This document shows, one piece after another, positions 15,424 to 26,345 of a stretch of 64,000 nt of DNA. Source of the DNA: Burkholderiales bacterium. GTDB lineage: Bacteria > Pseudomonadota > Gammaproteobacteria > Burkholderiales > Burkholderiaceae_C. Numbering within the stretch: position 1 is the stretch's first letter; each line of letters starts with the position of its first letter. The stretch lies in contig JACPOI010000036.1 in assembly GCA_016185015.1 (NCBI GenBank), forward strand, positions 124,001-188,000, given 5' to 3'. Below the pieces are notes generated by a model. The model made no database searches. It saw only the letters and a list, made by a program, of their open reading frames with translations, and was not told the origin of the DNA. The translations under genes were made by a program, and so were the position numbers.

Positions 15424-16521
15424 ATGTCCGAGGAAGCGCAGAACATCAGCGTCACCGTCTCCCAGGCCGATCTGCAGGCCGCCGTGCACGACGGGCTGAT
15501 CACCGGCCAGCAGTCCCGGCTGCTCTGGGCACGCTGGGAGCAGCAGGCCCGGGTGCCGGCTGCGGGGCCCGCCGGGCTGGCCCCGGGGCCGCGTTTCGGC
15601 TTCACCAATGTGCTGTATTACTTTGGCGGCATGGTGGCCATCGGCGCCATGACGCTGTTCATGACGCTGGGCTGGCAGCAGTTCGGCGACTGGGGCCTGC
15701 TGGCCATTGCCCTGGCGTATCTGGTGGCCTGCCTGCTGGTGGCCGATACCTTGAAGGGCCGGGGGCTGGGCACGCCGGCGGGCATCCTGGCCACGCTGGC
15801 GGTGTGCCTGGTGCCGCTGGCGCTATGGGCGCTGCAAAGCGGCCTGGGCCTGTGGCCGTCGGGCGGGCCCAGCAGCTACCGGGCCTACCACACGCACATC
15901 GACTGGCGCTGGCTCACGCTGGAGTTCGGCACCCTGGCCGCCGGGGTGGTGATGCTGTGGCGCTACCGCCTGCCTTTCATGGTGATGCCCATCGCGGTGA
16001 CGGTCTGGTACATGTACATGGACGTGGCCAGCCTGCTGATGCAGCAGGCCGGCTTTGAATACAAGTTCATGCGCGACATGTCCCTGGTCTTCGGCATCGG
16101 CACCTGCCTGATCGCCATGTGGGTGGACACGCGCAGCCGCCTGGCCAAAACGGCCGAGTGGCGGCAGGACTACGCCTTCTGGCTCTATATCTTTGGCGCC
16201 CTCATGTTCTGGGGCGGCCTGAGCCTGCAGAACTCGGGCTCGGAGCTGGGCAAGGCGCTGTATGCGCTGATCAACGTGGGCCTGATCTTCGGGGGCGCGG
16301 CCATCGGGCGGCGGGTGTTCACGGTGCTGGGGGCCTTCGGGGTGGCGGGTTACCTGGGCTACCTGTCGCACCGCGTGTTCCAGAACAGCATGCTGTTTCC
16401 GTTTGCGCTCACTCTCCTGGGGCTGGCCGTGATTGCGCTGGGGATCTGGTGGCAGCGGCATGAACAGGCCATCGAGGCGCGGCTGGGGGGCTGGCTGCCG
16501 GCGGGGCTGCGGCCGCGCTGA
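15424..16521 (+). CDS. DUF2157-like multi-pass membrane protein
   Basis: 365 residues. The start is chosen for the AGGAGGG ribosome-binding site (15410-15416); an earlier in-frame ATG lacks one. The soluble N-terminal ~60 residues (helix-turn segment DLQAAVHDGLITGQQSRLLW) are followed by about nine to ten hydrophobic helices. This arrangement resembles the DUF2157 membrane family. Function unknown. It is divergent from glnS. Confidence 0.72.
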   Translation: MSEEAQNISVTVSQADLQAAVHDGLITGQQSRLLWARWEQQARVPAAGPAGLAPGPRFGFTNVLYYFGGMVAIGAMTLFMTLGWQQFGDWGLLAIALAYLVACLLVADTLKGRGLGTPAGILATLAVCLVPLALWALQSGLGLWPSGGPSSYRAYHTHIDWRWLTLEFGTLAAGVVMLWRYRLPFMVMPIAVTVWYMYMDVASLLMQQAGFEYKFMRDMSLVFGIGTCLIAMWVDTRSRLAKTAEWRQDYAFWLYIFGALMFWGGLSLQNSGSELGKALYALINVGLIFGGAAIGRRVFTVLGAFGVAGYLGYLSHRVFQNSMLFPFALTLLGLAVIALGIWWQRHEQAIEARLGGWLPAGLRPR

Positions 16522-16569
16522 GCCCGGTCCGGGGTGGACAGGCCGCGCGGGCCTTGTTAGCATTCCGGC

Positions 16570-19500
16570 ATGTTGCAGTTTTTAGCAAATTTCATGATGT
16601 GGGCTGCCTTGGCGGCCTGTTTGACCACCCCCGCCTGGGCGCAAAACGCCGGGAACTGGGGTGGCCTGCCCAAGCGGCCCTTCCTGGCCATTGATGGCCA
16701 GGCGCACTCGGACGAGGCGTCCTATATCGTCCTGACGCCGGACGACCGCCGGGCCGTGACGGCGGCCTATGACGGCAGCGTGCGGGTGTGGGACGTGCAG
16801 ACCGGCGAGATGCTGCAGCGCTTTTTCCTGCCCAGGGGGGCGCCCATCAGCAACCTGCTGCGCGGGCTGGCCATGGCGCCAGACGGTCAGCGCATCGCGG
16901 TGACGGGTGGCAATATGCGGCGCGCCATCGTCATCCTGTCGCTGCAGACCGGGCGGATCGAACGGGTCATCACGGGCCAGGAGAATTCGTCCATGCTGGC
17001 CTGGTCGCAGGACGGCCGTTTCCTGGCGGCGGGCAAACCGGGCGCCCGGCAGGGGGTGAGTGTCTATTCGGCGGCCGACGGCAAGGAAGTGTTCCGGGAT
17101 ACGGACTTTCCCAGCGCGGTGACGGGGCTGGAGTTCCGCGCCGACGGTGCCTTCTACGCGGCCAGCTGGGACAACCGCGGCCAGCAGACCATCGTCAAGC
17201 TGTACAAGCCCGATGCCGGGAGTTTCCGCGAGGCGGCGCGCAAGACGCCGCGTTGGGGTGACTATCGCAGCCACTGGGATGCGGCGGGCAAGACCATCTT
17301 GCTCGGTGCGCACACCCGCTTGGACGGTGAGACGCTGGAGGAGTTGACCCACGCACTGAACCGCTCGGGCATGCCGCCCAACGTGTTTTTCTCGCGCGTG
17401 GTGCAGGCGCCCGAGGGCGGCCAATTCTTCGGCACGACCTGGTCCTTGCACAGCGGGCAGGGGTTCCTGCGCCGCTGGGCGGGCGCACATATCGCCGACA
17501 AGACCGATCAGCTGCGCCTGCCTGACGCCAAGGTGGCCGATCTCGCCGTCACGCGCAAGGGCGAGGTGGTCTACCTGACGGAACAGGGCGCGGTGGCCAT
17601 GGTCGACGCGGACTTCAAGCTGGCCTGGCGCGTGGCGGCCGACGTGGCCGACTTCCAGCGCCGCCCGCTGGCGCTGAAGGTGACCGAATCGGGGCTGGTG
17701 TATCTGCCGGTGCCCGGCGACGATGGCAAACGCGACGTGGCCTTCAATCTGGCCGAGCCGGGCTACACCCCGGTGCAGCGCCTGAAGGTGTCGTGGAAAG
17801 AGCCCTCGACCAGTGGCCGCGACATCGGGGTGCTGGCCTGGGAGGGGACGTCAAACGGTACGGTCAATGGCGTGTCCCTGCCCCTGTTCGGCAAGGGAGA
17901 ACGCTCGCTCAGCGTGGCAGCGCACTCGACCGACGGGCACGTGGCCGTGGGCAGCAACTGGGAACGGCTCTACAAGATCTCCGGCAAGGGCGAGCAGCAG
18001 TGGATGAAGTACCTGGGCGCGGACGTGCTGGCGGTGAACCTCATCGAATCACGCGACCTGGTCGTGGCGGCGACGGCCAACGGCATGCTGTGGGTGTTCC
18101 GCTGGTCGACCGGGGAGCAGGTGATGTCCTACTACCTGCAGCCGGCCAGCAAACGCTGGGTTGCCATCAGCAGCCAGGGCTATTACGAGGCCAGTGTGGG
18201 GGCCGAAGATTCGGCCGGCTGGATTCTGAACCCCTCGGCGCCGCGCGCCGCGGACTTCATGCCCATGTCGCGCTTCCGCGGGACGTTGAGGCTGGAGGGG
18301 CTGGCGGGCAAGGCCTGGAGCCTGCGCAGCGAACGGGAGGCCGTGGACGGCCTCAAGCCGCAGCTGGCCCCGGCCCAGCCCGCGCCCGCCACGGCGACAG
18401 CGCCGATGCCCCCCGCACCCGTTGCAGTCACAGCGCCGACGCCTTCCGTACCCGCCGTAGTGGCAGCGCCGACGCCCGCTGTGGCGGTGGCCGCACCGCC
18501 TGCGCCGCCGGCCGCGCCCGAGGGCGCAGCGGCGCAACCCGCACCGGAAACGCTGGTCATGTCGGCCTCGGCCGTGTCCCTGGAGGCCCTGCCGCCGCGC
18601 ATCGAGATCGTCGCGCCGGGTTACCAGGTGCGCTCCGACACCCGGCAGATCAGCATCCGCTTCCGTGTCACTTCCGCGCCGGATGCGCCGGTGACCCAGG
18701 TGCGCACCCTGCTGGCCTCGGGCTCGAGCGCGCAGCGCAATCTGGCGGTGGGGGTGCGCCCCCAGGACAACGGCGAGCGCGAGGTGACGCTGGAGATCCC
18801 GCCCGAGGACACGGACATCCGGCTGATTGCAGAGAACCGTTTCGGTGCCTCGGTGCCGACGGTGATTCGCGTCAATTACACCGGCCCCAAACCGGGCAGT
18901 GGTCAGGGCGACCTGTACGTGCTGGCCGCGGGGGTGTCGCGCTATGACAACCCGGACTACAACCTGGGCCTGGCGGCCAAGGATGCGCGCGACTTCGTGG
19001 ACACGCTGCGCAAGCAGCGCGGCGCGCAGTACGGCGAGGTGCATGTGCGCCAGCTGCTGGACAAGGACGCTTCACGCCCGGCGCTGGAAGCCGGGCTGGA
19101 GTGGCTGCGCCAGAGCATGAAACCGCGCGACACGGCGATCGTCTTCCTGGCCGGGCACGGTTTCAACGACGGGCCCACGTACTACTTCATGACCCGCGAC
19201 GCGAACCTGCAGAACCTGTCGCAGACGGCGCTGCCGTTCACTTCCTTGCGCTCCACGTTGACGTCGTTGCAAGGGCGGGTGATGCTGTTTGTGGACACCT
19301 GCCACTCGGGCAATGTGATCGGGCGCATGGCCACCCGCCAGGCGCGCGATTCGACCAGCGCGGTCAATGAGATGGCCAGCTCGGAAAACGGCCTGGTGGT
19401 CTTTGCCTCGTCCACGGGCGGGCAGTTTTCGCAGGAGAACTCGGATTGGGGGAACGGGGCTTTCACCAAGGCCGTGGTCGAGGGTCTGCAGGGGGCGGCC

Positions 19501-19650
19501 GACTTCAAGAAGCGCGGACGCATCACCTACAAGGGGCTGGACGCCTACGTGTCAGACCGGGTGGATGAACTGACCCGCGGCGAACAGACCCCGGTGACGC
19601 CGGTGCTGGCCGGTGTGCCGGATTTCGTCATCGCGCTGTTCAGGCGCTAG
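16570..19650 (+). CDS. Secreted caspase-like (C14) protein with beta-propeller N-terminus
   Basis: 1026 residues. A signal peptide (MLQFLANFMMWAALAACLTTPAWA) precedes WD40-like repeats (TAAYDGSVRVWDVQTGEMLQ is the clearest) over residues ~35-560. An Ala/Pro linker spans ~600-665 and an Ig-like region ~680-775 (IEIVAPGYQVRSDTR). The caspase fold starts near residue 782 (LYVLAAGVSRYDN). The dyad is intact: His863 in FLAGHGFND and Cys911 in FVDTCHSGN. It is probably a periplasmic or exported peptidase; its substrate and whether it self-processes are unknown. Bacterial caspase homologues are often called orthocaspases. Confidence 0.87.
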   Translation: MLQFLANFMMWAALAACLTTPAWAQNAGNWGGLPKRPFLAIDGQAHSDEASYIVLTPDDRRAVTAAYDGSVRVWDVQTGEMLQRFFLPRGAPISNLLRGLAMAPDGQRIAVTGGNMRRAIVILSLQTGRIERVITGQENSSMLAWSQDGRFLAAGKPGARQGVSVYSAADGKEVFRDTDFPSAVTGLEFRADGAFYAASWDNRGQQTIVKLYKPDAGSFREAARKTPRWGDYRSHWDAAGKTILLGAHTRLDGETLEELTHALNRSGMPPNVFFSRVVQAPEGGQFFGTTWSLHSGQGFLRRWAGAHIADKTDQLRLPDAKVADLAVTRKGEVVYLTEQGAVAMVDADFKLAWRVAADVADFQRRPLALKVTESGLVYLPVPGDDGKRDVAFNLAEPGYTPVQRLKVSWKEPSTSGRDIGVLAWEGTSNGTVNGVSLPLFGKGERSLSVAAHSTDGHVAVGSNWERLYKISGKGEQQWMKYLGADVLAVNLIESRDLVVAATANGMLWVFRWSTGEQVMSYYLQPASKRWVAISSQGYYEASVGAEDSAGWILNPSAPRAADFMPMSRFRGTLRLEGLAGKAWSLRSEREAVDGLKPQLAPAQPAPATATAPMPPAPVAVTAPTPSVPAVVAAPTPAVAVAAPPAPPAAPEGAAAQPAPETLVMSASAVSLEALPPRIEIVAPGYQVRSDTRQISIRFRVTSAPDAPVTQVRTLLASGSSAQRNLAVGVRPQDNGEREVTLEIPPEDTDIRLIAENRFGASVPTVIRVNYTGPKPGSGQGDLYVLAAGVSRYDNPDYNLGLAAKDARDFVDTLRKQRGAQYGEVHVRQLLDKDASRPALEAGLEWLRQSMKPRDTAIVFLAGHGFNDGPTYYFMTRDANLQNLSQTALPFTSLRSTLTSLQGRVMLFVDTCHSGNVIGRMATRQARDSTSAVNEMASSENGLVVFASSTGGQFSQENSDWGNGAFTKAVVEGLQGAADFKKRGRITYKGLDAYVSDRVDELTRGEQTPVTPVLAGVPDFVIALFRR

Positions 19651-19773
19651 GCGCGGCGTGGGCAGGGGGTTACGTCTTGTAACCTCCTTCACAAACGCTA
19701 TGCAGCCGGACCGGGGGGAGCGGCGTTGAGGGTACAGGGCAGCCTACCGGCGGCCCCATCAAGGAGAACCCTC

Positions 19774-20229
19774 ATGACGATCCAAGCCAAATCTTCCGCT
19801 GCTGCCCTGGCCCTGGTGGCCGCACTGGGACTGGGTGCCAGCGGCGCCGCCCAGGCCGGGCACAACGACGCGGATGTGTTCTGGTCCATCGCCATGTCGC
19901 AGCCAGGCATCCATGTCGGTGTGAGCAATATGCCGGCGGCACCGGTGGTGGTGTACGAACGCCCCCATGTCCATGCACGGCCGGTGTATGTGCCGCCGCC
20001 CCGCGTGGTCTACCTGCCCCCGCATCCGGTGCACCGCGTGCACCCGGGCTACTACGGTCATGGCTACGGCCACTGGAAAGACCGTGACGATCGTCGCGGC
20101 GATGATCGCCACGCCCGCTACGAACGGCATGACCGCGATGACCGCTACGAACGGCACGATGGTCGCGGCCAGGGCGGCGGCAACGGCCCCCGCCCCGGTG
20201 CAGAAGGCCATATGGGAAATCGCCGATAA
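19774..20229 (+). CDS. Secreted His/Arg/Asp-rich small protein
   Basis: 151 residues from the ATG behind AAGGAG (19761-19766). The signal peptide MTIQAKSSAAALALVAALGL ends near AAQA-GHND. The mature part has a Pro/His/Tyr segment (HARPVYVPPPRVVYLPPHPVHR), then a low-complexity RYERHDRDD tail with 20 or more charged residues and many His. It could bind metal, but I recognise no characterised family. A strong terminator follows at 20295. Confidence 0.7.
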   Translation: MTIQAKSSAAALALVAALGLGASGAAQAGHNDADVFWSIAMSQPGIHVGVSNMPAAPVVVYERPHVHARPVYVPPPRVVYLPPHPVHRVHPGYYGHGYGHWKDRDDRRGDDRHARYERHDRDDRYERHDGRGQGGGNGPRPGAEGHMGNRR

Positions 20230-20294
20230 GGAGTAACATTCCCTTGCGCTGCGGTCCTCCCCCGCAGCTGATCGTGCCTTTGCACGGTCATTAC

Positions 20295-20321
20295 ACGGCG
20301 CTCTTCGGAGCGCCGTTTTTT
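20295..20321 (+). terminator. Rho-independent terminator
   Basis: A 9-bp perfect stem ACGGCGCTC/GAGCGCCGT closed by a TTCG tetraloop and followed by six T. It ends transcription of the secreted protein gene before the efflux operon. Confidence 0.93.
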
Positions 20322-20444
20322 ATGGTGTCGCCAAACGATGCTTGTCTGCGTGGGCCGGGAATCGGCGGGCGGGTTTGCCGGGTCTTTACACAAGCGACAC
20401 CTGCCCACGGCACGGGATATGGCCTTCTTCCTACAATGGATCAC

Positions 20445-22055
20445 ATGAAAAAGACATATGTGGCGGCGGGCGCAGTGGCACTGGTGTTGGTGGGGGCGCT
20501 GGGCTGGTGGTGGACGCAGCGCGGTGGCAGCACCGAAGTGCAGTACCGCACGGGCAAGATCGAGCGTGGGCCGCTGCAGTCGGCGGTGTCGGCCAGCGGC
20601 TCCGTGAGCCCGGTGACGCAGGTGACGGTGGGCACCCAGGTGTCAGGCCAGATCAAGGACCTGTACGTGGACTTCAACTCCGAGGTCAAGGCCGGCCAGC
20701 TTCTGGCCGTGATCGACCCCGAGACCTTCGAGTACCGCGTGCGCTCGGCCCAGGCCGACGTGGATGCCGCGCGTGCCGTGGTGCTGACGGCGCAGGCCAA
20801 TGTGGTGGCCAGCCGGGCGCAGGTCTCGCGCGCACAGACCGACCTGGCCGAGGCGCGCCGCACGCATGACCGTAACCTGATGCTGGTGGGCAAGGGTTTC
20901 ATCGCACAGAGCACGGCGGACCAGTCCAACGCCCTGGTGAACACCAGCGCCGAATCGGTGAAGGCAGCCGAAGCCCAGCTGGGCGTGACCGACGCGCAGG
21001 TGAAAAGCGCGCAGGCCGCCGTGGCCCAGCGTGAGGCGGCGCTGGCGCAGGCCCGCATCGACCTGGCGCGCACGCGCATCACCTCGCCGGTCAACGGCAT
21101 CGTGATCAAGCGCGCCATCGAGAAGGGGCAGACTGTGGCGGCCAGCCTGCAGGCGCCCGAGCTTTTCGTGATTGCACGCAACCTGCGCGACATGCAGGTG
21201 GAGGCCAGCATCGACGAGGCCGACGTGGGCCGCATCCGCAACGGGCAGAAGGCCAGCTTCACGGTGGACGCCTTCCCGGGCCAGACTTTCGAGGGTGCGA
21301 TCTCGCAGGTGCGCAAGGCCGCGCTCAACGTCTCCAATGTGGTGACCTACGTAGCCGTGGTGACTTTCTCCAACACCGACGGGCGCCTGCTGCCGGGCAT
21401 GACGGCCAATGTGCGCGTGGTGACCGACATGCGCGACAACGTGCTCAAGATGCCCAATGCCGCGCTGCGTGTGCGCATCGCCGGTGTGGAGCCCGCCGCG
21501 CCCGCGGCTTCATCCGCTTCGCCTGCGCCGACGGATGCGGCTTCGGCCCCCGCCGCCGCAACGGCTGCGCCTGCCGCAGGGAACGCCCTGACGGAAATCC
21601 GCAACCGCCTGGTGCGCGAGCTGCAGCTCGACGCTGCGCAGACCGGCAAGGTCGACGCCATCTACGCCAGCGCCCGGCCGAAGTTCATGGCGCTGCGCGA
21701 GCTGCCCGAGGCCGATCGCAGCAAGGCGCGCGAGCGCATCACCGCCGACATCCGCGCGCGCATCGCCGAGGTGCTGACGCCCGAGCAGAAAAAGCGGTAC
21801 GCCGAGATGCAGGCCGAGCTGGCGGGCCGCACCATCACCCGCGGACGCATCTATGTGCTGGGTGCCGATGGCAAGCCCAAGGCGCTGAACGTGCTCCTGG
21901 GGATCACCGACGGTAGCCAGACCGAGCTGGTCGTGGGCCCCAACTCGCCGGAAGCGGCCGAGCTGAAGGAGGGCGCCAGTGTGATCACCGGCGTCAGCGG
22001 CGCGGCGGGCGGCACGGCGCGCCCGGGCGCCACCGGCCCGCGGATGATGTTCTGA
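20445..22055 (+). CDS. MacA-type periplasmic adaptor with Spy-like helical insertion
   Basis: 536 residues. The start MKKTYVAAGAVALVLVGAL gives an N-terminal anchor; an ATG three codons earlier is possible. Lipoyl-like (VTVGTQVSGQIKDLYVDFNSEVKAGQLLAVID), long coiled-coil hairpin (~75-200) and beta-barrel domains follow as in MacA/HlyD adaptors. Unusually, after NAALRVRI there is an Ala-rich linker (~346-375) and a ~80-residue helical block (~382-461) ending VLTPEQKKRYAEM, an LTxxQ motif like that of Spy/CpxP chaperones. The membrane-proximal domain then resumes (TRGRIYVLGADG). It partners the ATPase and permease that follow. Confidence 0.88.
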   Translation: MKKTYVAAGAVALVLVGALGWWWTQRGGSTEVQYRTGKIERGPLQSAVSASGSVSPVTQVTVGTQVSGQIKDLYVDFNSEVKAGQLLAVIDPETFEYRVRSAQADVDAARAVVLTAQANVVASRAQVSRAQTDLAEARRTHDRNLMLVGKGFIAQSTADQSNALVNTSAESVKAAEAQLGVTDAQVKSAQAAVAQREAALAQARIDLARTRITSPVNGIVIKRAIEKGQTVAASLQAPELFVIARNLRDMQVEASIDEADVGRIRNGQKASFTVDAFPGQTFEGAISQVRKAALNVSNVVTYVAVVTFSNTDGRLLPGMTANVRVVTDMRDNVLKMPNAALRVRIAGVEPAAPAASSASPAPTDAASAPAAATAAPAAGNALTEIRNRLVRELQLDAAQTGKVDAIYASARPKFMALRELPEADRSKARERITADIRARIAEVLTPEQKKRYAEMQAELAGRTITRGRIYVLGADGKPKALNVLLGITDGSQTELVVGPNSPEAAELKEGASVITGVSGAAGGTARPGATGPRMMF

Positions 22056-22092
22056 AGATATGACGCACACCCCCAGGCTGCGCGCACTGCGT

Positions 22093-22150
22093 GTCGCTAC
22101 GCCACCCCCCTTGCAGTGGGCAACGCCAGTGGCCCGGCAAAGCCGGTTCC
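22093..22150 (-). repeat. Dispersed intergenic repeat, copy 1
   Basis: On the minus strand it reads GGAACCGGCTTTGCCGGGCC, then a CTGGC block and a CCC-rich tail. The first 20 bases match copy 2 at 59719 with one change. It contains a small hairpin (CCGGC...GCCGG). It lies in the adaptor-ATPase gap and may act as an mRNA structure. Confidence 0.65.
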
Positions 22151-22217
22151 ACGGCGTTCCGCGATTCACGTTTTTGCACGCACAGCTCTTTGCCTGCGGC
22201 ACCGTGGAGCAAAAGAC

Positions 22218-24163
<1,946 letters not shown>

Positions 24164-24257
24164 GCCCGAGAAAGCCCCTGCTGCCAGGAGACATATTGAT
24201 ACAAGGCCTGGGGCTGGCCGCGGCAGAATAGGCGCGTCAGCAGATGAGGAAATCAAA

Positions 24258-24542
24258 GTGCCCAGGTTCAGACCCAGCGGCTGCGGATTCGAGCAGTCCA
24301 TGCAGCAAGTCCAGCGAGTGGAGGACTTCCGCCAATTGCTCCAGGTCATCTCGTCCTACGTGGGTCGCAAAGTCAACCCCGAGGAGATCAAGATGGACCC
24401 CTACGGCATGGACCCCCGCAATCGATGGGACACCTGGGCGGTGATCCTGGTGGACGTCGGCCCGATCGGTTTCACCAACGCCTGCCTGGACCCCAACTTC
24501 AGCCCGGAGCAGAGCCAGTTCTCGGGGCTCGCGCCGCTGTAG
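24258..24542 (+). CDS. Small hypothetical protein (94 aa)
   Basis: GTG start about 10 bases after GAGGA. The sequence (RPSGCGFEQSMQQVQRVEDF, then YVGRKVNPEEIKMDPYGMDPRNRWD) has normal codon bias and looks like a small soluble domain, with two Cys. A second frame over the same DNA (from 24244) gives a Ser/Arg-rich product and is a shadow. Family not recognised. It precedes uppP by 85 bp in the same direction. Confidence 0.6.
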   Translation: MPRFRPSGCGFEQSMQQVQRVEDFRQLLQVISSYVGRKVNPEEIKMDPYGMDPRNRWDTWAVILVDVGPIGFTNACLDPNFSPEQSQFSGLAPL

Positions 24543-24627
24543 GGCGCGCTTGCCATCCCGCGCCTGGCGCAAGAGTCGGGTGCTGGCTGAACGCCAGCGA
24601 TAATCCACGGTCTTCATTGGAGTCCCC

Positions 24628-25461
24628 GTGGATATCACCCTGCTGATCAAGGCCGCCCTGATGGGCATCGTCGAAGGCCTGACCGAATTCCTTCCCATTT
24701 CAAGCACCGGCCACCTGATCCTGGCCGGAGCGCTGCTGGGTTTCGATGACGAGAAGGCCAAGGTCTTCGACATCGCCATCCAGACCGGCGCCATCCTGGC
24801 CGTGATCCTGGTCTACTGGCAGAAGCTGCGCGCCACCGTGGTGGCCCTGCCCACCAGCCGGCAGGCACAGCAGTTCACGCTCAATGTGCTGATCGCCTTC
24901 GTGCCGGCCGTGGTGCTGGGCCTGCTCTTCGGCAAGGCCATCAAGGCCAACCTGTTCACTTCCGAGGTGGTGGCAACGACCTTCATCATCGGCGGCTTCG
25001 TCATCCTCTGGGCCGAGCGGCGCCAGGCGCGCGCCGAAACCGCGCCGCGCATCCTCGATGTGGACCAGATGGGCTGGAAGGATGCGGTGAAGGTGGGCCT
25101 GGTGCAGTGCCTGGCCATGATCCCGGGCACCAGTCGCAGCGGCGCCACCATCATCGGCGGCATGCTGCTGGGCCTGTCGCGCAAGGCGGCCACAGATTTC
25201 TCCTTCTATCTGGCCATCCCCACGCTGATCGGTGCGGGCGCCTACAGCCTGTTCAAGGAGCGCGCGCTGCTCTCGGCGGCCGACCTGCCCATGTTCGGCG
25301 TGGGCCTGCTGTTCTCCTTCATCAGCGCCTGGCTGTGCGTGCGCTGGCTGCTGCGTTTCATCTCCACGCACAGCTTTGTTGGCTTCGCCTGGTACCGCAT
25401 CGTCTTCGGTGTGGTGGTGCTGGCCACGGCCTGGAGCGGCGCGGTGCGCTGGAGCGCCTGA
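24628..25461 (+). CDS. uppP: Undecaprenyl-diphosphatase (BacA/UppP)
   Basis: 277 residues, GTG start behind GGAG. Recycles the lipid carrier for peptidoglycan by hydrolysing undecaprenyl diphosphate in the inner membrane. Both catalytic motifs are intact: [16 protein letters not shown] near the N-terminus and [13 protein letters not shown] (residues ~167-179). Eight or so membrane helices, typical length. It ends at a bidirectional terminator shared with the convergent hydrolase. The family also confers bacitracin tolerance. Confidence 0.96.
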   Translation: MDITLLIKAALMGIVEGLTEFLPISSTGHLILAGALLGFDDEKAKVFDIAIQTGAILAVILVYWQKLRATVVALPTSRQAQQFTLNVLIAFVPAVVLGLLFGKAIKANLFTSEVVATTFIIGGFVILWAERRQARAETAPRILDVDQMGWKDAVKVGLVQCLAMIPGTSRSGATIIGGMLLGLSRKAATDFSFYLAIPTLIGAGAYSLFKERALLSAADLPMFGVGLLFSFISAWLCVRWLLRFISTHSFVGFAWYRIVFGVVVLATAWSGAVRWSA

Positions 25462-25478
25462 GTCCCGGACACTGAAAC

Positions 25479-25504
25479 AAAAGGCCGCAGTTGCGGCCTT
25501 TTTT
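25479..25504. terminator. Bidirectional intrinsic terminator
   Basis: AAAAGGCCGCA (25479-25489) and TGCGGCCTTTT (25492-25502) form an 11-bp stem, followed by T to 25504. The A-rich left arm gives a U-run on the other strand, so it serves both uppP and the convergent hydrolase gene whose stop lies at 25503-25505. Confidence 0.9.
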
Positions 25505-26345
25505 ATGCGCCGTTGTTCTTGAGTTCGCGCACACGCTGCAGGTTGAGCAGCGCGGCCTCAATGGCGGCAGCCGTGGTGATGGGTTGCTCCATGGGGAAGA
25601 GGTGCGAGCCGTCCAGCATGCTGATGCGCCCCTTGGTCACCTTCTCGGTCATGGCCATGCCGACCTGCTTCATCTCCACCGAGTGGCTACCGCCGATGAA
25701 GGCGACCGGGCACTTGAGCGGGTGGCGCTTGAGCAGGTTGTCCAGGTGGTGGGGGATGGTGTTGTAGATCGCGGTCTCGACTTCGCGCGTGAAACTCAGC
25801 ACGCGCTTGCCGTCCTCGTCGTGCATGCCGTGTTCCACGTAGTCACGCAGCACCTGATCGTCCCAGTGGGCGAAGGCCTTCTTGTGGCGCAGGTGCTCAA
25901 AGGCGGTGTCGGTATCGGGCCAGCTGTTGCGCCGGGCCTTGCTGATGGCACCCGGCGAGACTGCGCCAATGAGCTGAGTGCGCTTGGCCACGTTCACGCT
26001 GGTGGCGCGCCAGCCGCCCAGGATGGGCGAGTCGATCAGCAGCACGCCGCAGGCGAGCTCGGGGTGGCGCGCCGCCGCCATCAGGCTCAGGAAGCCGCCC
26101 AGCGAATGGCCGACCAGGAAGGCGGGCTCGCCGCTCTTGTTCACTTCGGCGGCCGTGAAGTCGGCCAACTGCTGCACCAGGTGCGGCCAGTTGCTGGTGA
26201 CGGGGTAGCGCTCGTCATGCCCGAACTTATCCACGGCCTTGACCTTGAAGCCGCGGCGGCGCAGCTCGGCGAAGAGCACCCGGTAGGTGCTGGCCGGGAA
26301 GCTGTTGGCGTGCGAGAAGATGATGGGGGGCAGGTGGGAATTCAT
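25503..26345 (-). CDS. Alpha/beta hydrolase
   Basis: 280 residues. The nucleophile elbow is GHSLGG (residues ~98-103), with an oxyanion-type HANSFPAS near the N-terminus and a C-terminal catalytic His in DGSHLFPME. The acid is probably the Asp in [17 protein letters not shown] or nearby. No signal peptide, so cytoplasmic. It overlaps mutS by four bases (ATGA), suggesting co-translation, though no functional link to mismatch repair is known. Substrate unknown. Confidence 0.88.
   Translation of the reverse strand: MNSHLPPIIFSHANSFPASTYRVLFAELRRRGFKVKAVDKFGHDERYPVTSNWPHLVQQLADFTAAEVNKSGEPAFLVGHSLGGFLSLMAAARHPELACGVLLIDSPILGGWRATSVNVAKRTQLIGAVSPGAISKARRNSWPDTDTAFEHLRHKKAFAHWDDQVLRDYVEHGMHDEDGKRVLSFTREVETAIYNTIPHHLDNLLKRHPLKCPVAFIGGSHSVEMKQVGMAMTEKVTKGRISMLDGSHLFPMEQPITTAAAIEAALLNLQRVRELKNNGA

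Noticed and set aside
19668-19684. Hairpin GGTTAC/GTAACC after the caspase-like gene
   Set aside because: Only a 6-bp stem and no T-run; not convincing as a terminator.
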